This document shows, one piece after another, positions 1 to 8,930 of a stretch of 64,000 bases of DNA. The notes beneath the pieces are model-generated. The model made no database searches and had not been told where the DNA came from. It saw nothing but the letters and a program-made list of their open reading frames with translations. Source of the stretch: Bradyrhizobium sp. dw_411 (GTDB taxonomy: Bacteria; Pseudomonadota; Alphaproteobacteria; Rhizobiales; Xanthobacteraceae). The stretch lies in assembly GCF_018449695.1 (NCBI RefSeq), contig NZ_JAAVUY010000024.1, forward strand, positions 1 through 64,000. Reading direction: 5' to 3'. How positions within the stretch are numbered: the first letter of the stretch is position 1; each line of letters starts with the position of its first letter. The translations under genes were made by a program, and so were the position numbers.

Positions 1-240
1 GCCCTCTCCCACAAGGGGAGAGGGCGATGCGACGGGCAGCGCTATGCGCTGTTCGGCGGCTGGCCGGTTTTTTCCCTCTCCCCTTGTGGGAGAGGGTGGC
101 TTCGCGAAGCGAAGACGGGTGAGGGGTTCTCTCGACATCGCAGTCTGCCAATCGAGACCCCTCACCCAACCGCGTTTGTATCGACTGACGGTGCTGCCCT
201 CTCCCACAAGGGGAGAGGGCGATGCGACGGGCAGCGCCAT
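1..240. repeat. Dispersed palindromic intergenic repeat (direct and inverted copies)
   Basis: A 42-base unit beginning GCCCTCTCCCACAAGGGGAG occurs at 1-42 and again at 196-237, and its hairpin core appears inverted near 70-97. The arms (CCCTCTCC / GGAGAGGG) fold on themselves. The interval has no credible gene. Such GC-rich dispersed palindromes are common between genes in Bradyrhizobium-like genomes. The reading frames across it are low-complexity translations of the repeat. Confidence 0.75.
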
Positions 241-243
241 TTT

Positions 244-342
244 ACTCGTCATTGCCGGGCTTGACCCGGCAATCCATCGAATAAGGAAGCTCTTTACGCG
301 AAGGAGATGGATGCGCGGGTCAAGCCTGCGCATGACGAGTGA
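244..342. repeat. Second type of intergenic palindrome
   Basis: The outer ends CTCGTCAT and ATGACGAG are inverted repeats, and the inner CCGGGCTTGACCCGG forms a second hairpin. It lies just beyond the 3' end of the leftward acyl-CoA ligase gene. It is unrelated in sequence to the repeat at 1-240. No gene is visible in it. Confidence 0.6.
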
Positions 343-374
343 ATGTCTGGCGACATCGAACGTCAATTCACCCC

Positions 375-2309
375 TCATTCCGCCGCCTCCGCCACAGCCG
401 CTGTCCCGCGTCCGAGATCCACCACCCTCAGTGTTGTCCGAATGCGCTGCGTGGTGCCGTCCTGGAAGCGGATCACCGTGTCGATCGGGATGTCGCGCTT
501 GCCGCCGTAGATGGCGTCGATGATATCGGCGTATTTTTCGTTAATGACGCTGCGGCGGACTTTCCGGGTGCGTGTCAGCTCGCCGTCGTCGGCGTCGAGT
601 TCCTTGTACAGCAACAGGAAGCGCGAGATGCGCTGCGCCGGCGGCAATGTCGCGTTGACGGTTTCGACTTCCTTTTGCAGCAGCGCGTAGACTTCCGGCC
701 GCGAGGCGAGATCCGTGTAGGTGGTGAACGAGATGCGGTTCTTCTCCGCCCATTTCGAGATGATCGAGTAGCGGATGCAGATCATTGCCGCGAGCGCCTC
801 GCGGCCGGCGCCGAGGACCACAGTTTCGGCGATGTAGGGCGAGAATTTCAGCTTGTTCTCGATATATTGCGGTGAGAAGCGCTCGCCGCGTGAGGTTTCG
901 GCGAGGTCCTTGATGCGGTCGATCACCACAAGCTGCTTGTTGGGATTGAAATAGCCGGCATCGCCGGACTGCATCCAGCCGTCCTTGATGTCGGCGGTGG
1001 AGGCGTCCGGGTTTTTGTAATAACCGAGAAACATGTTGGGGTGTTTGACGACGATCTCGCCGACGCCGTGAATATCGGGATTGTCGATGCGGATTTCGAC
1101 GCTGTCGGCCATAGGTACGCCTGTCGTGTCGGGATCGACCTCGCCGGATGGATGCAGCGTATAGGCCCCGAGCAATTCAGTCTGGCCGTAAAGCGTGCGC
1201 AGCGGCACGCCCATGGCCTGGAAGAATTTGAACGTATCGGGTCCGAGCGCCGCGCCGCCGGTGGCCGCCGAGCGCAATCGCGTGAAGCCGAGGCGATCGC
1301 GCAAGGCGCGAAACAGGATCGCATCGGCGACCACAGAATGCTTGCCGCGTGCCAGTGCCGACAGACCGGTCTTCATTCCAAGTTCGTAGAGGCTTTGTTT
1401 CAGAGGGGAAGCGTCCATCACGCCGGCGCGGACATCGGCGGCAATGGATTCCCAGACCCTTGGTGCGAACAGCACGAAAGTCGGCGCGATCTCGCGGAAA
1501 TCGTTCATCAGGGTGTCGGGCTGTTCGACGAAGTTGACCTTCATCCGGCACAGCAGGCCTTTGCCGAGCACATAGACCTGCTCCATGATCCAGGGCAGCG
1601 GCAGCACCGATACGTATTCGTCATCGGGTCCCTTCGGGTCGAACGCGAGATATGTCGCGCAATGCCGCAGGACGCGGCCCGCTGCGAGCATCGCCAGTTT
1701 CGGATTGGCTGTCGTGCCTGACGTGGTGCAGAGGATCGCGACATCCTCGCCCTTGGTCTGGTCCACCAGCGCGTCGTAAAGGCCGGGCTCGCGCGCGGCG
1801 CGGTCGCGCCCGAGGCTGGCGAGTTTGTCGGCCTCCATCAGACGCGGATCGTCATATTTCCGCATCCCGCGCGGATCGGAATAGACGATGTGCTTGAGGT
1901 TCGGCGCGCGGTCGGCCAGCGTCAGCAGCTTGTCGACCTGTTCTTCGTCCTCGGCGAAAACTAATTTCGCTTCGCCGTAGCTCAGGAGATACGCGGCTTC
2001 CTCGTCGAGCACGTCGCGATAGAGCCCAAGCGACATCGCGCCGATGGCATGGGTCGCGATCTCCGCCGACACCCAATCCGGCCGGTTGTCGCCGATAATA
2101 CCGATTACATCGCCGCGGCCGAGGCCGAGTTCGACCATGCCCAGCGCAAAATCATGCACGCGGGTCTGATAGTCATTCCAGGTGAACACCCGCCACAGAC
2201 CAAAATCCTTTTCACGCAGCGCGATCTCGCCGCCGTGTTCTTTGGCGTTGAGGCGCAGCATTTTTGGATAGGTGTCGGCCTGCGCGGCGCGCCCGGCATA
2301 ATCCATCAT
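375..2309 (-). CDS. Long-chain acyl-CoA synthetase / AMP-binding ligase
   Basis: The 644-residue protein activates a carboxylic acid to its CoA thioester through an acyl-AMP intermediate, in the cytoplasm or at the membrane. The P-loop-like TTSGTTANPK motif, the LYGQTE adenylate-binding motif and the C-terminal SGDAGYF...VIDRIKDL hinge are all present, in the order and at the length of long-chain (FadD15-like) ligases. Its ATG overlaps the stop of the upstream LivG-type ATPase gene by four bases (ATGA), so they are translationally coupled. This pairing of a branched-chain-type ABC importer with an acyl-CoA ligase suggests uptake and activation of a carboxylate, possibly aromatic or fatty; the substrate cannot be read from sequence. 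The rest of the importer probably lies beyond the neighbouring genes or elsewhere. Confidence 0.88.
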   Translation of the reverse strand: MMDYAGRAAQADTYPKMLRLNAKEHGGEIALREKDFGLWRVFTWNDYQTRVHDFALGMVELGLGRGDVIGIIGDNRPDWVSAEIATHAIGAMSLGLYRDVLDEEAAYLLSYGEAKLVFAEDEEQVDKLLTLADRAPNLKHIVYSDPRGMRKYDDPRLMEADKLASLGRDRAAREPGLYDALVDQTKGEDVAILCTTSGTTANPKLAMLAAGRVLRHCATYLAFDPKGPDDEYVSVLPLPWIMEQVYVLGKGLLCRMKVNFVEQPDTLMNDFREIAPTFVLFAPRVWESIAADVRAGVMDASPLKQSLYELGMKTGLSALARGKHSVVADAILFRALRDRLGFTRLRSAATGGAALGPDTFKFFQAMGVPLRTLYGQTELLGAYTLHPSGEVDPDTTGVPMADSVEIRIDNPDIHGVGEIVVKHPNMFLGYYKNPDASTADIKDGWMQSGDAGYFNPNKQLVVIDRIKDLAETSRGERFSPQYIENKLKFSPYIAETVVLGAGREALAAMICIRYSIISKWAEKNRISFTTYTDLASRPEVYALLQKEVETVNATLPPAQRISRFLLLYKELDADDGELTRTRKVRRSVINEKYADIIDAIYGGKRDIPIDTVIRFQDGTTQRIRTTLRVVDLGRGTAAVAEAAE

Positions 2310-3139
2310 GCCGCGGACTCCGCAGGCGTCGTCGTATGTGCCGGTGCATCGTCGGGATCGACCAGGACTTCGTCCTCTTCGCCGAGATAGGCGCGCTTGA
2401 CATGGGGATCGGCCAGCACAGCGGCCGGGTCGCCCTCGGCGATTTTGCGGCCGAAATCCAGCACCATGACGCGGTGGGAAATATCCATTACCACGCCCAT
2501 ATCGTGCTCGATCATCATCACGGTCATGCCGAACTCTTCGTTGAGATCGACGATGTAGCGCGCCATGTCCTCCTTTTCCTCGAAGTTCATGCCGGCCATC
2601 GGCTCGTCGAGCAGGATCAGTTGCGGCTCCAGCGCCATCGCGCGCGCCAGCTCGACGCGCTTGCGCAGGCCATAAGGCAGCGTGCCGGCGGTGGCCTTGC
2701 GCACCGACTGCAGGTCGAGGAAGTCGATGATCTCCTCGACCTTGCGGCGATGCTCAAGCTCTTCGCGCCGCGCGCCGGTGAACCAATAGAGCGATCCGGT
2801 GATGAAATTGTTCTTCAGCAGGTGATGCCGCCCGACCATGATGTTGTCGAGCACGCTCATATGGTGAAACAGCGCGAGGTTCTGGAAGGTGCGGCCGATG
2901 CCGAGCCGCGGCCGGGCATTGGGATTGAGCGCGGTAATATCCTGCCCGCGATAGAATAAATGGCCTTCGGTCGGCCGGTAGCGGCCCGAGATGCAGTTAA
3001 CGATCGAGGTCTTGCCGGCGCCGTTGGGGCCGATGATCGAGAACAGCTCGCCTTCGTTGACGCCAAAGCTGACTTCGGTGAGCGCACGCACGCCACCAAA
3101 GCGCAGTGACACCCCGCGCACCTCCAAAGCGTAAGCCAC
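2306..3139 (-). CDS. Branched-chain-type ABC transporter ATP-binding protein (LivG family)
   Basis: A 277-residue ATPase with Walker A GPNGAGKTS, the LivG-type degenerate signature LPYGLRKRVELARA, Walker B LILLDEP and the switch histidine in IEHDMGVVM. It would drive a Liv/HAAT-type importer at the inner membrane. The C-terminus has an extra 25 or so acidic and Thr/Pro-rich residues beyond the usual LivG end. It is first in a leftward operon and overlaps the acyl-CoA ligase start by four bases. No cognate permease or binding protein lies beside it, so it either serves components outside the window or shares those at 18133-22827. Confidence 0.88.
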   Translation of the reverse strand: MAYALEVRGVSLRFGGVRALTEVSFGVNEGELFSIIGPNGAGKTSIVNCISGRYRPTEGHLFYRGQDITALNPNARPRLGIGRTFQNLALFHHMSVLDNIMVGRHHLLKNNFITGSLYWFTGARREELEHRRKVEEIIDFLDLQSVRKATAGTLPYGLRKRVELARAMALEPQLILLDEPMAGMNFEEKEDMARYIVDLNEEFGMTVMMIEHDMGVVMDISHRVMVLDFGRKIAEGDPAAVLADPHVKRAYLGEEDEVLVDPDDAPAHTTTPAESAA

Positions 3140-3469
3140 CTGTTCCTCCAGATACGGCGCTTGACGCGCTCTTTATCCTTGTTGCCATCGTGTTGCCGAT
3201 CCTACATCGGCAGCCACCTGTAAGCCATCCGACTAACGAAGCGCTCGCGCACCCCGCGATCCCGCGTTTGTCGTGCGCGGGGTGGTCCTCCATAGGGGAA
3301 AGCGATAGTTTGAAATGTCTTGTGCCTGACAATTGGCCGGCCAAATTTTCCTGGGCCGTCGCATCCTCGGTTCCCTGCGGCAATAGGCCCCGGCGGCGTT
3401 GAGAATAATTGTTGCGGCGCAACAGGTTATAAGGGGGCTTTGGGTGCGCGGACGACGGTCAACGGCAGC
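3140..3469. promoter_or_regulatory. Divergent intergenic region with palindrome before the Crp/Fnr gene
   Basis: The 330 bases separate the leftward livG-type gene from the rightward Crp/Fnr gene and contain no credible gene. At 3410-3424 there is a perfect inverted repeat, TGTTGC-GGC-GCAACA, 45 bases before the chosen ATG. Its position fits an operator for the adjacent regulator or another factor, but it does not match the classical TTGAT-N4-ATCAA FNR/FixK box. Confidence 0.4.
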
Positions 3470-4144
3470 ATGATTGCGCCGGATTCCCTTAAACGCATTG
3501 CGTTCTGGTCGCGTGAGCTCGGCGAACGCGAGATCGAAGTCGCGCGCGCGGGGATTGTCGAAAAATCCTACCGCGCCAATGAATGCATCTTCGTGCGCGG
3601 CGACCCCTTCGAATACTGGACCGGCGTTGTCACGGGATTGGCCCGGATGGGCATCGTGTCGCGCGGCGGCAAGGCCACCAGCTTTGCCGGTTTGACCGAA
3701 GGCGCCTGGTTTGGCGAGGGCAGTGTGCTCAAGAACGAAGCAAGGCGTTACGACGTGGTCGCGCTACGCGATACGCGGCTGGCGCTGATGGACCGCGCGA
3801 CCTTTCTGTGGCTGTTCGAGAACAGCGTCGGCTTTAATCGCTTTCTGGTCGGGCAGCTCAACGAGCGCCTCGGTCAGTTCATCGGCCTGCTGGAATATGG
3901 CCGCACGCTGGACGCAACCGCGCGCCTGGCGCGTTCGATCGCCTCGCTGTTCAATCCGATCCTCTATCCCGGCCTGACGCGGCATCTGGAGATCACGCAG
4001 GAGGAAATCGGCGCGCTCTCGGGGATATCGCGGCAGAACGCCAACCGCAGCCTGAAGCGGCTTTCGGACGAAGGCCTGCTGCGGCTCGAATATGGCGGCG
4101 TAACGATCGTCGATCTCGACCGGTTGCGCAGCTACGGCGAGTAG
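3470..4144 (+). CDS. Crp/Fnr-family transcriptional regulator
   Basis: A 224-residue protein with an N-terminal cyclic-nucleotide-binding-like beta-roll (about residues 15-130, including the glycine-rich GAWFGEGSVL turn) and a C-terminal winged helix whose recognition segment reads ITQEEIGALSGISRQNANRSLKRL. It has no FNR-type cysteine cluster, so oxygen sensing by an Fe-S cluster is unlikely. I chose the ATG at 3470; the frame is open further upstream and a TTG at 3440 preceded by AAGGGGG is an alternative start. The target genes are unknown; the divergent livG-type operon and the downstream gmd are candidates by position. Confidence 0.87.
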   Translation: MIAPDSLKRIAFWSRELGEREIEVARAGIVEKSYRANECIFVRGDPFEYWTGVVTGLARMGIVSRGGKATSFAGLTEGAWFGEGSVLKNEARRYDVVALRDTRLALMDRATFLWLFENSVGFNRFLVGQLNERLGQFIGLLEYGRTLDATARLARSIASLFNPILYPGLTRHLEITQEEIGALSGISRQNANRSLKRLSDEGLLRLEYGGVTIVDLDRLRSYGE

Positions 4145-4329
4145 CCGAAAGCAGGGCAATCCCGCCGCTTTTGGTGCCGGATTTGACCGGGATTCAGCCG
4201 AAACTCCCTGGGGCCTTGGGATTAGACTTCACTGGGGTCGAATGCTAGAGCGGGCGCCGCCGATGGGGCGCGGTTTGGCCGGTTCGGCGGGGCTTTCGAG
4301 GCGGTCCGGGACGCGGTATGGGAGAAGCT

Positions 4330-5415
4330 ATGGCGGTTCAGGATACCAAACGGCGCGTGGCGCTGCTCACCGGCGTCACCGGGCAGGACGGCGCTTATCT
4401 CGCCGAATATCTGCTCGGCCTCGGTTACACCGTCCATGGTGTCAAGCGGCGCTCATCCTCGTTCAACACCGCGCGCGTCGATCACCTCTACGAGGACCCG
4501 CATTCCGGCAATGTGCCGTTCCTGCTGCATTATGGCGACATGACGGATTCGACCAATCTGATCCGGCTGATGCAGCAGATCCGGCCGACCGAGATCTACA
4601 ACCTCGCCGCCCAGAGCCATGTCGGCGTCAGCTTCGAGAGTCCCGAATATACCGCCAATGCGGACGCGCTCGGCGTGCTGCGCCTGCTCGAGGCGATCCG
4701 GATTCTCGGCATGGAAAAGGAGACGCGGTTCTATCAGGCATCGACATCAGAGCTGTATGGTCTCGCGCAGGAGGTGCCGCAAAAGGAAACCACGCCGTTC
4801 TATCCGCGCTCGCCTTACGGCGTCGCCAAGCTCTACGGCTACTGGATCACGGTGAACTACCGTGAGGCCTATGGCATGTTCGCGTCCAACGGCATCCTGT
4901 TCAATCATGAGAGTCCGATCCGCGGCGAAACTTTCGTGACGCGCAAGATCACGCGCAGCATCGCGCGCATTGAGACTGGCCTGGAAGACACGCTCTATCT
5001 CGGCAATCTCGCAGCGAAACGCGACTGGGGCCATGCCAAGGATTATGTCGAGGGCATGCATATGATCCTGCAGGCGGACGAGCCCGACGATTTCGTGCTG
5101 GCGACGGGTGAGACCCGCTCGGTGCGCGAATTTGTCGAACTCGCCTTCGCCGAGGTCGGCCGCGGCATCGAGTGGCGCGGCAAGGGCGTGGACGAAACCG
5201 GCGTCGACAAGAAGTCCGGCAAAACGCTCGTGCGCATCGATCCCGTCTATTTCCGTCCGACCGAAGTTGATCTTCTGGTTGGCGACGCCAGCAAAGCGCG
5301 CCAGAAGCTCGGCTGGAAACCGAAGACCAGCTTTGCGGATCTGGTGAAAGAGATGGTGGCGGGAGATCTCGCGATTGCGCGGCGGGAGGTCGCCAATGGC
5401 AAACACCCCGTTTGA
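4330..5415 (+). CDS. gmd: GDP-mannose 4,6-dehydratase
   Basis: Converts GDP-D-mannose to GDP-4-keto-6-deoxymannose, the first step to GDP-L-fucose and related 6-deoxyhexoses. The 361 residues carry the NAD(P)-binding GVTGQDGAYLAE, the YGVAK catalytic Tyr/Lys motif and the family-specific NHESPIRGETFVTRKITR. I chose the ATG at 4330 because GGAG lies five bases before it; an in-frame ATG at 4318 would put that ribosome site inside the gene. It overlaps the fcl gene by 20 bases. The sugar nucleotide is probably used for surface polysaccharide; no glycosyltransferase is immediately adjacent. Confidence 0.95.
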   Translation: MAVQDTKRRVALLTGVTGQDGAYLAEYLLGLGYTVHGVKRRSSSFNTARVDHLYEDPHSGNVPFLLHYGDMTDSTNLIRLMQQIRPTEIYNLAAQSHVGVSFESPEYTANADALGVLRLLEAIRILGMEKETRFYQASTSELYGLAQEVPQKETTPFYPRSPYGVAKLYGYWITVNYREAYGMFASNGILFNHESPIRGETFVTRKITRSIARIETGLEDTLYLGNLAAKRDWGHAKDYVEGMHMILQADEPDDFVLATGETRSVREFVELAFAEVGRGIEWRGKGVDETGVDKKSGKTLVRIDPVYFRPTEVDLLVGDASKARQKLGWKPKTSFADLVKEMVAGDLAIARREVANGKHPV

Positions 5416-6343
5416 GCTCAAGGGCAAGAGCGTCTTCGTTGCCGGGCACAAGGGGATGGTCGGCGGCGCGCTGGTGCGCCGGCTGGCGCAGGAAAATGTC
5501 GCACTGCTGACGGTCGGCCGTAGCGAGGTCGATCTGCGCGATCAGGCCGCGGTATTCGCATGGTTTGCAAAGAACCGCCCGCAGGTGGTGTTCCTCGCGG
5601 CGGCGAAAGTCGGCGGCATCATCGCCAACAACACGCTGCGCGGCGAATTCATCTACGATAATCTGATCATCGCCACCAATGTGATCCATGCCGCCCATGT
5701 CAATGGCGCGCAGAAGCTGATGTTTCTCGGATCGTCCTGCATCTATCCCAAGCTCGCACCGCAGCCGCTGCGGGAGGATTCGATGCTGACGGGGCCGCTT
5801 GAGCCGACCAACGAACCCTATGCGATTGCCAAAATCGCAGGGATCAAGATGGTCGAAGCCTATCGCAGCCAATATGGCTGCGACTTCATCAATGTGATGC
5901 CGACCAATCTGTACGGGCCGGGCGACAATTATCATCCCGAATACAGCCACGTCGTGGCCGCGCTGATCCGCCGGTTTCACGAAGCAAAGCTGTCCGGCAT
6001 CACCAACGTCGTGGTCTGGGGCACCGGCACGCCACGGCGCGAATTTCTCTATGTCGACGATCTCGCCGATGCCTGCATTCGTCTGATGAGGGATTATTCC
6101 GGCGACGAACTGATCAATATCGGCACTGGCGAGGATATCACGATCGCCGAATTCGCGCGGGTGGTTGCCGCTGCGGTCGGTTACACCGGCGATATCAGCT
6201 TCGACACCTCAAAGCCCGACGGCACGCCGCGCAAATGGCTCGATGTCAGCCGCCTCGCTAAACTCGGCTGGCGCGCGCGAACCTCACTCGAGGATGGCAT
6301 CAAGCTGGCCTATAAGGCGTATCTGAGCGAACATCACGGCTAG
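5396..6343 (+). CDS. fcl: GDP-L-fucose synthase (epimerase/reductase)
   Basis: Performs the 3,5-epimerisation and NADPH reduction that turn the Gmd product into GDP-L-fucose. The 315-residue short-chain dehydrogenase has GHKGMVGGALVRRL, GSSCIYPK and the YAIAK catalytic motif, all typical of Fcl/WcaG. GGGAGG lies six bases before the ATG at 5396, which is inside the end of gmd, so the two genes form a coupled pair. Length and motifs are complete. A 167-base gap follows before the next gene. Confidence 0.94.
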   Translation: MANTPFELKGKSVFVAGHKGMVGGALVRRLAQENVALLTVGRSEVDLRDQAAVFAWFAKNRPQVVFLAAAKVGGIIANNTLRGEFIYDNLIIATNVIHAAHVNGAQKLMFLGSSCIYPKLAPQPLREDSMLTGPLEPTNEPYAIAKIAGIKMVEAYRSQYGCDFINVMPTNLYGPGDNYHPEYSHVVAALIRRFHEAKLSGITNVVVWGTGTPRREFLYVDDLADACIRLMRDYSGDELINIGTGEDITIAEFARVVAAAVGYTGDISFDTSKPDGTPRKWLDVSRLAKLGWRARTSLEDGIKLAYKAYLSEHHG

Positions 6344-6510
6344 AGCTTTGGCCGGAGACGGCGAGACCTTGCTCCCTCGCCCCGCGGGCGGGCGAGGCGA
6401 AAGCACCATCCGAGCTGTGGAATTCGTCGCACCTGTTGCAAAAATACGGCAGACTGCGGAACCGGCAATGCTACGGTTCTATCTTTCGGGATGGGGTTGT
6501 CGGGGTTGTC

Positions 6511-7710
6511 GTGAAGAGATTTCTTGCAGCTATAGCCACATTAGCCGTGTTCAGCGCTCTGAGTGCTGCAGGCGCCGCTGACTTGCCGTTAAAGGCGCGG
6601 CCGAAGCCGCCTCCGGCGCCGGTCTGGTGGACGAGCGCAGAGGCGCTGGCGTGGTCGGTGAAATCGACACCGTTGCCGCCGCTGTTGACCACTTTTACCC
6701 TTGGCAGTCTGTCGGCCACCACGGGGTTTGGCGGCGCGCTTGGCGTTCCCGGCACCACGGTGCTGTCGCCCGATCATCTCGGATACGGCGTGTTTCCCGG
6801 CGGCCGTCTCACGCTCGGCCGTTGGCTAGACTTCGATCCGCGGTATGGCGTGGAGGCCAGCGGTTTCGGGCTCGGCAGCCGCAGTGCCGGCTATTCCGTT
6901 ATTTCCGGCGGCTCGCCTTCGCTGCGCGTCCCGTTCAATAACGTGTCGCCGGCGGGGCTTGGTTTTCCGGTGGGCTCATCTTCCTTCGTTCTCGCCGATC
7001 CCGGGTTTGCCAACGGAAGCCAGTTCACCAAATCGTCGCTGCAATTCTGGGGCATCGAGGGCAACGGCCTCTACCGCGTCTACAGCAAGGACACGCTTGG
7101 CGTATCGCTGCTGGCCGGCGTCCGTTATCTCGACTTGCGCGAGGGGCTGTCGATCGTCAGCACCGAGGTCCAGACAGGAGGGGCCACCAACGGCACCTAT
7201 ATCGGCACTGACAATTTTTCGACCCGAAACCAGTTCGTCGGCGCTCAGGTCGGTGTAAAGGCCCAGCAGCAATTCGGCCAGTTCGATGGATCGCTTCTGG
7301 CCAAGGTGGCGCTCGGCGATAATTATCAAAGCGTGTCGATCAACGGAACTTCCTCGACAACAGGTTTCGGATTGCCCGTGGGCGTTATCCCCGGCGGCAT
7401 TTTTACCCAAAGCACGAATATCGGCCAGCAAAGCCGTAACCAGTTCGCCGTGGTGCCCGAGGCGCAGGTACAGCTCGGCTACAGGGTGACCGGTGCGTTC
7501 AGGATTTTCGTCGGCTACGACTTTCTGTACATCAATAACGTCGTGCGTCCCGGCAATCAGATTGACACCACGCTCAACCTCTCGGGCAATAGCAAGATCT
7601 CCGGCGTAACGCCCGCAACGCTGGTGGGCGCGGCGCGTCCTGCGCCGCAGATCAACGGCTCGGATTTCTGGGCCCAGGGTGCTAAGGTCGGCGCCAGCTA
7701 CGCGTTTTAA
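6511..7710 (+). CDS. BBP7-like outer-membrane beta-barrel protein
   Basis: The GTG at 6511 is chosen because it directly precedes a signal peptide (KRFLAAIATLAVFSALSAAGA, cleavage near ADLP). The 399-residue product then shows the AADLPLKA motif common to Bradyrhizobium surface proteins, a Pro-rich linker, PVWWTSAEALAW, and alternating polar/hydrophobic strands ending in ...GAKVGASYAF with a terminal Phe, as expected of an outer-membrane barrel. The LGVPGTTVLSP and GGRLTLGRW segments resemble the BBP7 family. Function is unknown; structural porin or adhesion roles are possible. The ribosome site is weak. Confidence 0.72.
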   Translation: MKRFLAAIATLAVFSALSAAGAADLPLKARPKPPPAPVWWTSAEALAWSVKSTPLPPLLTTFTLGSLSATTGFGGALGVPGTTVLSPDHLGYGVFPGGRLTLGRWLDFDPRYGVEASGFGLGSRSAGYSVISGGSPSLRVPFNNVSPAGLGFPVGSSSFVLADPGFANGSQFTKSSLQFWGIEGNGLYRVYSKDTLGVSLLAGVRYLDLREGLSIVSTEVQTGGATNGTYIGTDNFSTRNQFVGAQVGVKAQQQFGQFDGSLLAKVALGDNYQSVSINGTSSTTGFGLPVGVIPGGIFTQSTNIGQQSRNQFAVVPEAQVQLGYRVTGAFRIFVGYDFLYINNVVRPGNQIDTTLNLSGNSKISGVTPATLVGAARPAPQINGSDFWAQGAKVGASYAF

Positions 7711-7733
7711 GCGGATGTGAGGTCAGGCGCGAC

Positions 7734-8687
7734 GTGATGCAAACATTTCTTCGGTACGTCGCGCTGCTCTGTCTGGTCGTTCTCGGCCATACGCCTGCGT
7801 CAGCCCAAACCGCCGCGCCGGTAACCTTCATGACTGCTGGCGAGGGCAGTGCGTTCCTGCCTTATGGGCAGGGCATCGCAACTTATCTCGCGTCCAAGGG
7901 CATCACAGTCGACATCAAAAAGAGCGCCGGCTCCAACGAGAACCTGTCGGGCGTCGATGCATCGGCGACATCAATCGGTACCGCGTTCATCGGCTCGGCC
8001 TATGACGCGGTCAGAGGGACGGGCTGGGCCAACGGCCACAAGCACGCCAATGTGCGCGCGCTGTTTCCGATGTACGAGACCTCGTTCCAGGTCGCCGCGC
8101 TGCGCAAGAGCGGAATCAAATCGCTCGTCGGTCTCGACGGCAAGAAGGTCGGCGTCGGCCCTGCGAACGGCCCGGCCGAAGTGTTCTTCCGCGCCGCCGC
8201 CGCGGTTGCGAACATCAAACCGGTCATTGTCAACGGCGATCCAGCGGCGCTTTCAAAGAGCCTGATGTCGGGCGACATCGATGCGCTGTGGCAGGGCGCT
8301 GTCGTTCCGATTCCGTCGCTGGTCGAAGTTACCGATCACGCCGATGCTATCGTGTTCGGACTCTCCGGCACGGAACTCGAGGCGATGCTGGAGCGATTGC
8401 CGCAACTGTCGGCAACCATCATTCCGGCAGGCACCTATCGTGGCCAGACCGCTAAAATCAGAACTGTAGCGGCATGGAATTTCGTGATTGCCAATAAAGA
8501 CCTCCCGGATGAGGTGGCCTACGCGATCACCAAAGCCGTGCTGTCGGCAACGGATCCGAAATCGCAGATTTATCCCACCGCGGCCGGCACGCTGGCCCGC
8601 AACGCGATCTGGAATCGCGTGGTGCCGTTCCATCCCGGCGCGAAGCGGTTCTATGACGAGGCCGGCACCAAGCTGCCGCGGCCCTAA
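7734..8687 (+). CDS. TAXI-family (TRAP-type) solute-binding protein
   Basis: The 317-residue protein has a signal peptide (about residues 1-25, ending PASAQ) and the TAXI-type opening TFMTAGEGSAFLPYGQGIA. Its lysine/glycine hinge, GLDGKKVGVGPANGPAEV, is typical. TAXI proteins capture an organic anion in the periplasm for a TRAP permease of DctQM type. No TRAP membrane gene is present nearby, so it either uses a distant permease or acts as a sensor. It lies 23 bases after the outer-membrane protein gene and is probably co-transcribed with it, which hints at a joint role in uptake of the same solute. Confidence 0.85.
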   Translation: MMQTFLRYVALLCLVVLGHTPASAQTAAPVTFMTAGEGSAFLPYGQGIATYLASKGITVDIKKSAGSNENLSGVDASATSIGTAFIGSAYDAVRGTGWANGHKHANVRALFPMYETSFQVAALRKSGIKSLVGLDGKKVGVGPANGPAEVFFRAAAAVANIKPVIVNGDPAALSKSLMSGDIDALWQGAVVPIPSLVEVTDHADAIVFGLSGTELEAMLERLPQLSATIIPAGTYRGQTAKIRTVAAWNFVIANKDLPDEVAYAITKAVLSATDPKSQIYPTAAGTLARNAIWNRVVPFHPGAKRFYDEAGTKLPRP

Positions 8688-8930
8688 CGGCCGCAAAGCC
8701 CGGGAACATTAAGGGCCAAGGCTGAAGGCGCACGATAAAAGGTCAATTTAGCCTTGGAACTGCGCAAAGGTTGTAATCCCGTGCCTGAGTAGCCACCTTA
8801 TCGGGACAGGGCAGTCGGAACCGCTTCGTAGCGTTCCCGAAGCGCGCCACTTTAGCCTCGCCAAATCTTAATCACGGTATCGACCAACGGCATATCACCT
8901 CGATATGCGCGTTATGGGTCAGGACAGCCT

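Noticed and set aside
1..342. Repeated palindromes as a CRISPR array
   Set aside because: Only two full direct copies, irregular spacing, no regular spacers and no cas genes; they are dispersed intergenic palindromes.
8816..8845. EcfG promoter before manA
   Set aside because: GGAAC is present, but the GTT box is about 10 bases away instead of 16-17.
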